Shown here piece after piece: positions 33,977-47,410 of a stretch of DNA of 64,000 nt. The notes under the pieces were generated by a model. It saw only the letters and a program-made list of their open reading frames with translations. It did not search any database and had not been told where the DNA came from. The DNA comes from Galbula dea (lineage: Eukaryota > Chordata > Aves > Piciformes > Galbulidae): NCBI GenBank assembly GCA_013399015.1, contig VWZX01002966.1, forward strand, positions 248,001-312,000, given 5' to 3'. The stretch's first letter is position 1, and each line of letters begins with the position of its first letter. The translations under genes and the position numbers were made by a program.

Positions 33977-36900
33977 CAAAGACTTTACTTTCTCCATGGA
34001 TACAGGAAAACATCTTCTACTACAGCCTGTCTATGGGGTATTCAAAAAGCTGTCATTTATTTTAGTTGTGTCAAGTATTTCCAAACTTTTGATTTCTTTT
34101 CCTCCCTTGCCAGTGGACCTCTTTTCATCTTATTACTATGTTGAATCCAGTAAAAGATGTACCTTTCAACAAAATAAAAAAGCCCACCGCTTACTGTAAT
34201 TTAACCCCATGATCATTTCTTGCCTCTGAGTATCTGTATTAGATAAATATTTTGGTCCTGTTTTGTTATGTCCCTACCAAATTGTTTCTGTATGCTTCAC
34301 TGAAGTACAGTGTCTTTGAAAATGCCAACACAGAACTCAACTTTGCATCTCAGGAATCGTCTTCCTAGAAAAATAGGAGTGCTTTGAATGTTCACCAGTT
34401 ACTTGAGTGAAGTTTCTGTACCATAAATGATTTTGCATGCTTTTAGATATTACTGTGCTTACTGGTGCAAAACAATGAATGATATACCTACCTGTCCTGG
34501 AATCTGTGGGTTGATAAACTTTATGGACATGGATGTAGCTTACTTTTTTTAATGGCATTTTGTCTTGGTACCTAATTTTAAATGACAACAGCTGAACTGA
34601 AATCCACCTTTTCTTCACAACACCAGTATGCCTCATGCTATGCTGCAGTGGTACATACGGTGTCATTTTAAGTTCTAATGAGTGGGTTTCGGTGCTATGC
34701 TTGAATGACAAGGAAGCAGCTACGTTGGTCTAATCTATGCAGTATGCAAACAATTTATATTACAAGTAGATTTTCTCTTCAGCAATTTTGTTACGCTGAC
34801 CTGCATCTATCCCTGTAGCCTTGATGGTACACTGTATTTGCATTATATCCCAAAGAGCACAGTGGATATTAATGCTTTTATAACTGTTGCATTTATTGTA
34901 AAATGATATCGGTATGACTAGATATGGAATGGCAGTAAGAGGTATTCACGTGAAGAGCAGCAGACCAAGCAATTGCCTTGCAGTTCACCACCATGTCTCA
35001 GATCTGGAGGGATAAATTGCTGATAATCAATTTCACAAATTCAGATATACCTTTTGATTTTAGTAATGTCCAAGTGACATTTTTATACTTTGCATTCGTT
35101 CTCTCTACCAGTAAAAAGCCTAAACAGTGCCAAGTGGAATCAGACATGATTACTTCTGCTGCATCACTTATGCCACTCCTGTTAACTCGGACAAATATCC
35201 ATACCGTTGAATTCCTTTCATTCTCTGAATGTCTATAATCCCTCAGATTTCTTAAAAGCAGCACTGTCTGGGCAGTAATTCCCCATTTATATGTGTGCAC
35301 TTGGTTCATTTTCAGTCCTCAGTCCAATTCTTTCCGTATTTCATAACATTTTACTTTCCTAATTTAAAAATATTTCTCCTAGAAATATTTCTCTTGCAGG
35401 TATAAACATACACATGTTCATCATCCAGGTTACGAATACAAACAGTGAACAATATGAAACACAAAGGACAGCCTTCCCTTGGCTTCTTTGTTATACTTTT
35501 CAGATGGCCAGAGAACCTCTGATAAATCAAGAATACTCACTTCACAAGATGTTTAAGCTCATTCTGCTTTCATGCTACAATGATTTCACAATAGTCCACA
35601 TTTCCCCAGTTAGCTCATAAGAATGCAATGTGGGACAGCACCAGAAGTCTTTACTAAAGACAAGATAAATCACATCGACTACTTTTTAGATTAACGTGAC
35701 ATCCTGTCACAGAAATAAATTAGATGAGTGTGATATGATTTGTTTATTCTTGACAATCTTAGTTGGTTTCTTAAGACCTTGTAATCCTCCAGCTGCTTAG
35801 AAATGTATTGTGTGATACATATCATTCTGGGTATCTGAGGTTAGCATACATAGTCTGTAATTGCCTGGTTCTGCTTTTCTTCCCCTTTTAAAACTCAGGA
35901 CATTCTTTGCTCTTCTGCAGTTGCCTGGACCCCATAACTTCTCCAAGAGAACAGCCAGTGACTACTCTTTGACTAGTCCCTTAAGTTCCTATAGTAAATT
36001 TCATGAACTCTGCAAAACTGAATGCATCAATGACTTGTCCTGACTCCTACGATTCCTAATGTTAAAATAAAATACATATAGACAAAGGTTTTTGCTGTGT
36101 ATCCGGGTTTTCAGCTTATATCTTGAATTTTTGCAAGCAAGCAACTATTAAGCGTTACCATTAAAGAAATATGGAGTAACACCTGTTTGGTTGCCAAATG
36201 ACATTATTTGGTTTTAATTAGATAGAACAATTGAGGTTTATCACTACTGTGTGACTTTGAAGTTGGATGATAAGGTTGAGCATCTTCCAAAGAGACTTGA
36301 GGTCCATTGTCTGGAATCTTTAGAAATATTTTAATTCATTCTGCTGCTATCTACATAATGGGGAAAATATCCTTTATCTCCACTCCTCTTCCATTCAGTT
36401 TATACTAATGTTGTTAGAAAGCTCATTTTTTAAATCTCTTCAGTAAAGTGAACCTCTTGAATTTACCCACCATGGATTTGTAATTAATACTGAGTTTAGT
36501 TTCCAGCCCTTTCAAAAGTCTATACTTAAAAAGATTGTGAAATAACCAGAGCTTTATGTTTTTAATATTTGGGGATTTAGCAAAGCTAAATTTAGATTGA
36601 GCTTATATCTAAATTGATTAATTGCTAAGCCATGATAGCAGGAACAGTAAAGCATGTCTAGGTACGGGCATCAGACATGAGGTCTCAGGCACTCATAGAT
36701 GCCATTGTCCTCTATATATAAGGTTTCTGTGGGTTGCTACTCTAATAATTTTTACATATCCTTCCCAGAAGAAACTTTGCTGTAGCTCTACATTGAGGCT
36801 GCTCTCAATTGGCAAAGTACACATGCCTCTGCATTGCTGAGAAGCCATGTGTGCTCTGAAGGCATGGCTTCAACACCTCCGCCAAAGAAGCATCCATCTT

Positions 36901-37804
36901 AGAAGGACTGTGGTCCTGACCCCAAAACACTGTGCAGGCTCCAACCCAGCCCTCCCTACAGGGCTGGATTTCTTCTGGCACAAGGCCTGCAAGGGTGAAA
37001 ACAAAGCACTTACTCTCAGTGCTTTTGCATGGGCACAGAGTATAACATTTAATTTTAAGGCACTGAGCTGAAATATAGCCAGAAAAAACATATGTATGCT
37101 AAAACTAATTTGTTCAAATGAAAAAGAAATTGGAGGTCTGGTAGCTTTGCACCATAGTCTGACCAGGGATTCGAATAACCATCTCAGGCTAATTTTTTGG
37201 GTCATCCTTTGCTCCGTAGCCAGCAGAAACTAAATATTTGGTATAGTTTACAGATTGAAGCGATTTATTTCCACAGGGTGGTTCACTCTTTTCACTTCCA
37301 CTACTCTCAGAGTTCCCATTATCCCTGAAGCAGTTCAGCAAGCCCCCAAATTAGGCTCAGACCACAAAAGTTTTGTGTGTTGCAGCATCCCTTCCTTCTC
37401 CAGACTTTCTTTTGTGCTTACCATCCCCACCAAGGACTGTCTGACTTCATCCTCCCCATGCTGGTGAGAGGGGATCCCCATCCACTGTGGCTTATAGCCC
37501 AGCCAAATGGAGAACCCAAAAATCAGGATGGGAGATAACTGAAGCAGTATTTTAGAGTCAAAGCAGTGATTCAATAGTTGTGCTGTTAGTTGCTTGCCTT
37601 GCTGTGCTTTCCGTTTCTGATCTCTTGCCATACAAGCTTGGCTATGTGGAGTCCCACCAGACATTTAGATTTGCCTATGATTTTTCTCCCCATAAATCAC
37701 ATTCAGGGTAGACAGAATTTAGAGTGGTAGAATAATAATTTTAGCTACAGAACAGTATCATTTTAATAAAAACAGATGATGTTTTAAACAAAATCAAAGT
37801 CAAT

Positions 37805-37892
37805 TAAAAAAAAGAAACTCATACACACATACACAAAACAAGCAAACAAAAAAAAACCTGCACCAAAAAACCAATAAACCAATACCTAGCAA
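37805..37892 (+). repeat. A-rich, CA-interspersed low-complexity tract
   Basis: Runs of A with ACACACATACACA, CAAGCAAACAAA and CCAATAAACCAATACC make up a simple-sequence region downstream of EPHA3. Confidence 0.7.
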
Positions 37893-40830
37893 AAACCCAG
37901 GTTACTGAGAGGGGCAGTGCTTCTCTAGATCATACTCTGGACAGTGAATAGGTATCCCACAAACAGGGTGGTAAAATAGGGATCTCCCTCTTCTCTGCAG
38001 TATCTGGCTGGCTTTTTGCACAGCTAGCTGGATGTTTGCTAGCAGGTTTGGTCACTGGTAAAACATGCAGCTTCCTCTCAGGCTGGTTGTCAGCTAATCG
38101 ACAGTAATGATTCCTTGCTTTTAGTAGGCCTCTTTAAAGTTGCATCACCTTTTATTATTTTACTATTTTCAATCCTTCACTCTCATAAAGGTTTTGGGGG
38201 GGCATTAGTAGGGAACTAATCTACAATTCCCTCTTGCATGTACTTTTAAAAAAAAAATGTTATGCCTCATTAACTGAGTTAATTCTTGCCTAATTGTAAT
38301 AGTAAAGCAATAAAATTAAATCCCTACAACAATGTGATACTGTAACTTTCTTTCCTCTAACTGGTGGCGTGCTGGGCCACCTGCCAAAAAAGTCAAATGG
38401 ACATAGGAAACAATGTGAACAAATAAAATATCTTTCTGAGGTTTAGATATAGATGTTTTCTTGGGGGTTTGGTGTTCTTGTTTTAATCTTCTGTCACTAC
38501 TTGATTCATTTTTCTTTCTCCTTCTTCCCAACTTTCATTTTGTCATTGTGCTTGTGGGCTTTTGGGGAGAAGAAGAGATGGCCCTATTTTATTACAGAGG
38601 AACTATTTTTCTGTACCTTTTTACCTCTTCCTCACTTCCTCATATATAAGCTATCCCCTTTGTGTAAGGTTCCATTTTGGGGTTTTTTTGAAAGAGCAAG
38701 TGTATCAAAGTCACAAAAAATATGTATGTGAACACCTCCCCACTGTGGGCTATATAAAGAACTGTAACTAAGCGAGAGAAATAATTAGATTCCTTCAAAC
38801 AAATATAAAATAATATGAAATAAATCAAAGAGATCAAATGGAAGTAAACCTCTGTCCCTGGCACCAGCCAACCTTTGCAATTGTAATACAGCTTCACAAA
38901 TTTCCAGGTGTTTTTGCTGCAAGCAGCCCTGGTAACTATTCCCATCCCCAGGAATAAGGAAGACACTCTGAAGCACAGGGCTGAAGAAGTCAGAGACCTT
39001 CTCTAGCATTGACATCCAAAACTAGAATGTTTTCTTTCTCCCTTCTCCTGTGGTTTCTATTCAATATATCCTCTGCTGAACAATTACCATAGCAAGCTCA
39101 TCTATGCATTTGTACTGAAAAAAGGTATTTAATAGCCCCCACATGCTAAACAGGCCCTCTGTGCTATTAGTGTTTAAGAAAAAGTTGCCTGATGCTAGAA
39201 GGTGTTGTAGGTCTACACTGTATAGACTAGACACCAGTACCTCAGCTTCGTTCTGAACATAAAGTATATAAACATTATAAATACAAGTAGCTCTTTAGCT
39301 TATTCTCTGGCTGCCACAACACCTACTGGTATTTGGATTTTTATGCACTCAAATCTGAATTGCATTTTGGGCTAAGCTGCTAAAAATGTCTAGTTGTGTG
39401 TATCTAGTCTGTTTTTACTTATGGAAAGCAGACCATCAAAAGAATTCCCCTTTTCCCCCAGCCTACTTGCTTGTACGACATGCTACTTTTCCCTGGTACC
39501 TGTTGGGTGCCTTTTTAACAGAACCTCTCTCCCAGGTTCTTCCTTGGCCCAAATCTTTACATTCAGCATAGGCAATTAGTAGCTGGTTTATGGTCTCCTA
39601 ATGAGACTGTGTAATGATTTCAGCTATAGTCTTTTGTTGTTAAATGCCTGCTAGGGGAGCACTAAAATTGCAGACTGAATACTTTGCTCTCTCAAAAGAT
39701 CTTGTGGGTTGTAGTAGATACTGCTCCATGAGAAGGGATGCTGTTCAAAGCAAAACAGAACAAAAGCTTTCCATTTTGTAAGAAATAAGTGAAACAACCT
39801 GAAAATTTTCTCCTATGCTTCCTGAACTTATTGAAGCAATCTGAAATCTAAATCAGACAGTCCATAAGCTTGGTGTCCATACAATATTATGACAAAACAG
39901 ACAGAGGGCCAAATGGATTAATGGTCAAAAGTGCCTTAGCAGCTTGTCCAAAAGGAAACTTTCCAAACCAAGTATTACTATTCTATCATTTTATCAACAG
40001 ATACAGCTTCTTTCTCCAAGCATCAATTCTTGTCACACTGTAGAACACATTGAGTTTGCTATGGTAGGGCTGTCTGCGTGTAGATGTTCTGAGTTACTAT
40101 GATAATGAAACTATATTTTTTTAAAATAGTTATCCAATAAAAATGGCATGGGCTTGAATCACCATATATTTCAAATGCACTTAATGTTTTAGGCTAAATG
40201 TCAAGCCTATGTCTTGAGGGAGAGATTGCCACTACTATCCAGAGAAAACTATTTCTCTGAGTACAAAAGAATCTGAAAACTCTCCAGAGAGTTGTCAGAA
40301 ATTCCACCTACAGTTTGTGAAGAACTGGTTAATTTTTCAATAGGAGGGTGAGTAAAAAAGGTCTGGTTGACTACCTGAAATACCAAGCTTAGTAAAATCA
40401 GAGGCAGAAGTAGAGGGCTCAAGGGAAGCATTCCTGTTTCCTTCATTTAGCCTTAGCCGAGCATGGAGACAGGGCTAAAGTTACTGCTCTCTCCAGAGAT
40501 GCTGTGCAGGGTCTTGCATGTGGAATGGGAATGGTGCATTATAAATCTCTTAGCAGAACATAAGAGTGTAAGATTCTTGGAAGAAAAACATATCAACTCT
40601 TGTATCATTTAAGGGTTGTGGCATTTCCAGCCTTGCACTAATTGCCTAGCACTTTGCATTTGTGAGAAAGTAGAATGAGTTGTCTTAAAAGCAGGTTCTG
40701 TGTATTGTAAAAGTACAACTGTGACTTGGAGTAACACCCCTGAGACTTATTGCTGCCATTATAAGCTTAGAGTAATGTGCACATATTTTTCTTTCTAGAC
40801 CACGCACAATTTATCCAATTGTCAGAGGTT

Positions 40831-40935
40831 AAAAAGAGAGGAAAGAAAGAATAAAGAAAAAACTAAATGAAAAAAAAAAAAGAGAGAGAAAAGTTTCTAT
40901 TAAATTTGGGGTGGATTTTTTTCTTTTTTTTCCTG
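40831..40935 (+). repeat. Polypurine tract followed by polypyrimidine tract
   Basis: From 40831 to 40893 the + strand is nearly all A and G (AAAAAGAGAGGAAAGAAAG, then A13, then GAGAGAGAAAAG), with two short interruptions. From 40916 a T-rich CT tract follows. The two arms are about 22 bases apart. Confidence 0.8.
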
Positions 40936-43900
40936 CTTTGTTTTGATCTTCCTGAGTCAGACACACCAGACTGGCTCAGCCAAAGGAGACATCTCCTGCT
41001 AGCTGGTGGTTAGTCTCAGCCACTGCATCCATGTTCTCATACACTACAGTTCCAGAACCTCAAGGGATCTATCTGAAGGCCATGATTTTCATTGTTGGGG
41101 CTAGAATTCCCAGACCTGCTTACTGGCTGCAGAAGGGCCCAAATCAACAGCTGCAGGGGATGATGGTGAGGGAGGAGCTTTCATTCAGGCTGCAAATTTG
41201 GGAACTTGCTCTCAGGCTTCCCTGTGGATTACCAGCACCTGATATGACAACTCCTTAGTTCTTGCTGGGGCATAGTCAGTTTTGGTAAGGTAATGTAGTG
41301 AATGGTGATTTGTTAAGCAAAATGCTCATAATCTGTATCTCATTGATTTTCATTCTTTGTGTAGATTGGTGGTTGTGCCTCAGTCATAGGAAACAGCCAA
41401 GGTAGCAGCACTGACTTTGTTGAACACCTCAGTAGTTTTGCTTCTCATTGGTTTTGAAAGATCTTGGGCCTACTTAGTAACTTAACTAGAAATTTCCTTC
41501 TTTCTGTTCAAACTTCTTAATATGCATTAATTCAGCTTTATACAAAGGTGGGGGTGGTTAAATCACAGCAAATAGAAAAGCAAATACAATGAGTATTGGT
41601 GTGGCTGTTGAATAATACAGAAGCTTTCACTTGGACGCTAATGATGCTCCAAAATCAGCAGCAAAAGCAGTTGTGAAACCTCTGTCTCTGAAGTCTTTAA
41701 GAAAGGAGAGACTAAGACCACACAGAAATCATTTGGTGTACCTGAGGGATTGCTCGAGGCAGAAAACCTCACAATCTTTTCAGCTTCAGACTACATGATT
41801 CACACATAGTCACACAGCTCTTCCCACTCCTAGTCTTTAGAAGTACTTGGGCTAAAAGGCAAATATCATTGTTCTTGTTTCTCTGGTATGCTGGGCACAG
41901 ACAGATGACAAGACTTGCTGGAAGTGCCAGGGCTGAATCGGGGTTGATTCCCACCCACTATGGTTCCTCTGCCACCAGGCTGCTTGGCCTTGCCTTGTTA
42001 CTGTTGGAAATATTGACATGCTATGAGAATCACAAAGCAGGGGAAGGAACAAAATTGCTCTCCTGATGCTCATCAGTCCACAGCTTTTTTCTCCCTTTCC
42101 CTAAGCCCTCCACCTTCACCATTTTAGTGATGAGAGAACAACCTGTGCAATCTGTTCAGCAAGAGAGCAGCTCATCTGAGCACAATTTCCTCTTCTCTGT
42201 TGTTGAATATAACTTCCCTTGGGTAGGTGAAAATTTTGGCAGTCTGTACAAAGGCTAGCAGAGACTGAAGCAGAAGCTGTAATAGAGCTATTTTGACTTG
42301 ACAGCCCTGTTTTGTAATGTGCTGGGGGATTTTATTACAAGTTGATTGTAGCTTCAAGAAATTTAAGAGTATGGCATCTGCTTGTGTGATTTTTATTTTA
42401 ATGTTTAATAAATGAAATTGCAGTAGATTTTAACATGGAAACTGTGGCTGTAGCAGGCCTGGATGACTTAATCAAAACTAAAATCAATCAAACAACTTGA
42501 TTTTATTGGTAAGTTTTTGCTCTGTAAGCGGACATAAATGTTTTTGCAGCTCTAATATTTTCATACATGTTTCTTCAGGTACTGGCAAAACACTATGTTT
42601 ATATTGTTTGCTGAGTGCATTGCTTTTTGCTGAATTTGTGTTTGAAGAACATCCTGTTAAAGATCATTTAGTGTAACCTCACAAGGACCTGTGTCATTAC
42701 AATGTAATGGCGACCAAAAGCTTGAAGAGTCCTGTGGCTTGAGAAAACACTTTTCAGCTCCATACTCACTGTAGCCTTTCTTTTTCTTGAATTAACTAAA
42801 GGACATGATGATAGCAATTAAAGCTTCAGACCAATGGCTCCATGAAGTCATAACATACCTTATTTTATTATATTTACAGTGGTAGCAGGAAAAGGGACAT
42901 TTTAAAAAGCAGGCAATAACAGGTTCTTTGCTACCAGCATTTTTCAAATCCTAAATCTCACAATGGGTGAAATGTAGGCTCTGGTGTGTCTTTCTCTGAA
43001 ACTTGCCTTTGGACAGGACTAGTTTCACTAGTTCTTAGTACTGTGATGGTGCGTGTGCTATGAGCCAGCTGAAGAAAACAGTGCAGAAAGTAAAGCAGCC
43101 ATCAAGGCTCCTGTTACTGCCACAGGACAAGGCAGACTCACCCTGAGCCCCTCCTTAGCAGCTGTGCTGTGTGAGCTATGTGCGGGTGAGGACACAGGGG
43201 CCAGAGCAGGGACTGACCACCCTCTCCTCTGTGGGAAACTTGAGGGCTGCCAGAGGGTCTGGGAGCTCCCAGAGGCTGATGTTCCATGAGCTTTTCTACG
43301 TGTTTTGTGGTTTTTTTAGTGTATTTTCAGCTGCAGTCCTCTGGAAAGGTGCATGTTAGCATGACTCAGGTTCCTGTGGGAAGTCCCTGTTTGATGTCAT
43401 TGGGACCATGCAGTTGAGTAAAAGTGTATGTTATATAAAACTATATACTTGGGATTTTACTCCTTGCTAGAGCAATGGGAGGTAATTGATGGCCTATCCC
43501 TGGAGGAGTAATTGGTTTGTATCTACTCTTAGCCTTTCAGTGGGCTTTCAAAACCAGGTAGTTACACTACCTGTTATAATCTCATTATAGTCTCATAATG
43601 TTGAGTTCTGTACCTTGCTATGTTCCTCTATAACTTAGTTCAGTCCCCAAGTTTGGCTTAATCTGCATCTGTTTGTAGGACTAATTCCTCCAGCATGCAC
43701 TGGAGACTACCTATTTCTGTGAACTTTTGACATTTGCTTTTAAAAAAAATTAAAAGTAAACCAGAAAGTGTTTGAGTCAGTCTGATTGTCTTGTTTTGTA
43801 ATAAATGCTTCTGCCTGCATCTGGGAAGTCAGAGTAGATTTTAACAATAATTTAGACATCAGAACAGCAATCCAGGAAGTTAAAAATACATTTCCCATGT

Positions 43901-46900
43901 AGCCTTTGCTCTTCAGGATTTTGCTAGCAAAGACACATCTTAATGATGCAGCAGCTCTGGAGTGGGAAGTGGCCTCTGAAACAGAGAAGAGGGTAGAAGC
44001 CCATCAGAAACGCTGCTATACCATCTGTGGCATGCTCAGATTTTGCAGATGTACCTCCAAAGGTGATGTGAAATCCCTATTTGGGATGTCTGCTGTCCTG
44101 ATCTCTTAACTCTACATTAACTGCAGTTTCTCTGTGAAAACCAGCATCATTTTCCTTGTCTGCAAGGAGCTGGTGCACTATACATCCTTTCAGGACACCA
44201 CACAGTGACAGAGATGGTGAAAGCATGAGCTTCTATTTATTGAGTGATACCACATGTAGATTACTGGATGTTTACAAAACTGCATGACCGGGTTGCACGA
44301 ATGTGTGGGACCTTCCCTTTGGTTTAATTCCTGTTAACTGTTGAGAGCGAAAAAAAATCCCAACAAATCATAACAAAACTAACTGGGCTGCAGCCAAACA
44401 AAAACAAAAAAGAAAGATGATAAAATTGGGTTGTGCTTGTGTCTGTTATTTTGAGGCTTAAGTGGAAAGATGCCTGTCCCTTTCTTGGTATTTCAAGCCT
44501 GGAAGGAGCATTGCCTTCCAGCCTGGCACAGCTGGAGCCCTGCATCCCCTCGAGATGCCTAATGACTTGCAGATTTATTCCAAGGCAGTTAACAGATTTG
44601 CCTCCTTCCAGAAAATGCTTAGGAAATGATCATCTGATACAGAAGGAGTGGTTTCATGTACAAACACTCAAGAAATATGTCGTCTGCCCGGGGGCCCAAA
44701 CCCATCTCCTAGGGATCTAGATGTATAATCCCTGGTGCATGAAGCCTTGGGACCCTTTGTCAGGGATGCCATGGTCATCAGGGAGCAACGCTGGAGACCC
44801 AAGAAGCCAGACATTTGCACTACTGTCACAGGAACCTCTGTTTCTGTCGTTATGGGCTTAGCATTTGACCTGTGCCACTTCAACCTTTTCCTTTTAGCAT
44901 CCACATATCCTTAGGGGAAGCTGTATAACTGAGCTTTTAAGTGATACCAGTAGCCACTACCTACACCTGCATCCATCTGCAGTGAATAATAAAGCAAGCT
45001 TGCATTTAGATACTAAATTGTATGTTTTCCCATGCTGTAACTTGGTTGTCTTCCCCAAAATTACAGAGGGGATTGATTTGGATAAAATAAATCCAGTCCA
45101 AACTTTTACTCAGGAAAAGACTTATATTAGGATTAATAGGTTGCTCTGGCTTTCTATCCTGTAGAATCAATTAAAGACCATTGTAAAGGGAAAAAAACCT
45201 TAAAACCCCACAGCACCCCTGGGATTAATGGACCCATTTTTTACAGCCTTTTAACATGTTTAGTCCTCAGCACCTGTTTAAAATACTATTTAATCTGAAG
45301 GCAGCTTCTTTGGATGAGTGTAAATGTAGGTTCTCCTGTCACAGCTGTGCATACTTAAAATGATATGGAGCAAGTGTGCCTGGGTCTCACTGATGCCCAA
45401 ATACATCACTTCCTGAGGGCCGCTCTCTGCTGGCTGGCAGAAGGTAAATTGATTCCTGGTATCATTGTAGTTGGTGTTCTCTAATGTGAGGTAAGGGTAG
45501 AGCTGTCTTGTGGCAAATGGTATGAACTAGTTGGTGGGCTATCACAGGTTAGAATCTGGCTTTATAAGCTGTTATGTGGCAGCTGAGAGTGGAATTTCCT
45601 GATATGGCTGCTGTGCTGGAGGTAAGATGTAACCCCTGAGATATGAAGAGGAATCCATCTTTGAGAAATCTGTCTCCATGTGGAGCACCTGGGTGTGGGT
45701 GCCTGGCCTTGTGACCTTGGGGTACTGTATGGGCTGAGACTTCCACTGTGTCTGCCTTTGTCCTGTAGTGATGCAAAGATTTCTTTGCAACTTGAGAAGC
45801 GAAAGCTGCTGGACTGAAACCAGGAGTGGTGGTAGCCATCCTTTGTGCTCCTGCTCTCTCATGTCTGTGCCTGGAAATGTAGCAGACTTGTCCATGAATT
45901 GTGCTGGTTGTGATCTGTCCTGTGCTCTGCTTGAGTTAAGAAAAACAAAACAAAACCAGCAATGACAAAAAAAAAAATCAAAACTTTTTCATAGCTTATG
46001 TTTTAGTAGCATCTAGTGTTGGAGAGTGAAAAGCTTGTGGCTGTATTTGATCTGTTAGCTTGAGGGAAACAGCGTGGAGAGATGCAAGTTAAAGCTTGAG
46101 TTGACTGATCCTCGTTGTGTGGCTTACTGCCTAGTAAGTGCTATGGCTGCTAGGAGTTTGGGTTTTGATGGGCATTTAAAGAATACTGAGCATTTTCCCA
46201 TGTAGCCTTTCCTAGCCTCTGGTCAAGGCACTTGGAGACCCCTCCTATCTCTGGCACTAGTCTTATGCCACACTGAAAGAATGCTCTTAAAATCATGTTC
46301 TGTGTTTGTGGAGGTGACTTTGTGTTAGACTTAAATATAAAGCAGTGCAGAGAGCAGCCTCTTACTTTTTTGTTGGCGGTGTTTCCTCTTTTTTTTCTGA
46401 AGGTGGTTTCCTCTGCCCTTGTAACCCCTCTGTCCCTGTCCTGCTGCTGTTGTGGGAGGTGGTGAGGAGCCATGTGTGGACGCAGAGCTCCTAGTTGTGC
46501 TGTGAGGGGGAGTGGTGGCTCTGGTAAATGGTCTCCCCAGTTGCCCAGAGCTGGTGTCTCTCTCCTGTGTTTCACTGACCCTCTCTTTCTGTCTTAGTAC
46601 TTGTAGTATTTTGCTTCCTGAACTGTTGGGGGTAGGGGGATTTAAGTTTGTTTTCATTAGACTTGCTGTGCCTTTGTGAGGCCTGAACTAGGTATGCCTT
46701 AGGATGGATGCTTGGCTCTTCTTAGTGTTAGCTACACCCAATGGTTTCCTCTTTTATGGAATACATTATAATCTGTAAGGTTTATAGTTATGATGGCTCT
46801 ATTACTTTATGATATGAGTCCTTTTAAAAGGTGATAAAATTTCCTGTAACATATTACTTGCGTGGTAGAAATAGAACTGCCTTCCCTCCTTCCTCTTACC

Positions 46901-47395
46901 ACCCTTTCTCAGAGGAATAGGTCCTGGGCTAATATACTGTAAAGATGCTTCCTAAATCAAACATCTATATGATGAGATAGAGGGAATGAATTTTATGCTA
47001 AGGGACAGGTGAGGGATTAGAGGCATCTTACACTCTCAGGATGGAGAGTGATGTTCTCAGCCTGCTTTGCAGCTGTTAGGTAGCTGCAAGTTGCTTGTTG
47101 AATTAAAAGTTGTCTTTTGTTGTTTGATATAGGTTGACTTTTAATTTTTTTTTTTTCACTTGGAGTTTGGGGAAAGGTATGAGTGTAGTGGAAAAGCCAT
47201 GGCACACATTGTTCCTTTAAAACAACACTTTGCCCAAATCCCTCCTGTAAGCAGGAAGTGTTTTCTGTTTTATGCCAAATGCTGTGTATGTGTCAGAGTT
47301 ATGGATGCCAGACACAGCGATAAGTAAAGAGATCACACAGTTAATTATCTTGGCAAAAAGAAAGAGCAATTTTGTGGTGCTAAAACACAGAAGGC

Positions 47396-47410
47396 TTTTT
47401 TTTTTTTTTT
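47396..47410 (+). repeat. T15 homopolymer
   Basis: A plain run of 15 T. No retroposed sequence was recognised next to it, so it is not clearly a minus-strand poly(A) tail. Confidence 0.7.

Noticed and set aside
34337..34711. 124-codon minus-strand open frame downstream of EPHA3
   Set aside because: No family features; composition is like the surrounding AT-rich DNA.
36870..37205. 111-codon minus-strand frame overlapping a 74-codon + frame
   Set aside because: Hydrophobic stretch comes from T-rich DNA; both strands open, no homologue recognised.
46150..46575. 141-codon minus-strand open frame in the intergenic region
   Set aside because: Proline/glutamine-rich chance translation of a GC-richer patch. 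Another frame is open over the same bases and there is no recognised motif.
47396..47410. T15 run considered as the poly(A) tail of a minus-strand retrocopy
   Set aside because: No gene-like sequence or target-site duplication was recognised next to it.
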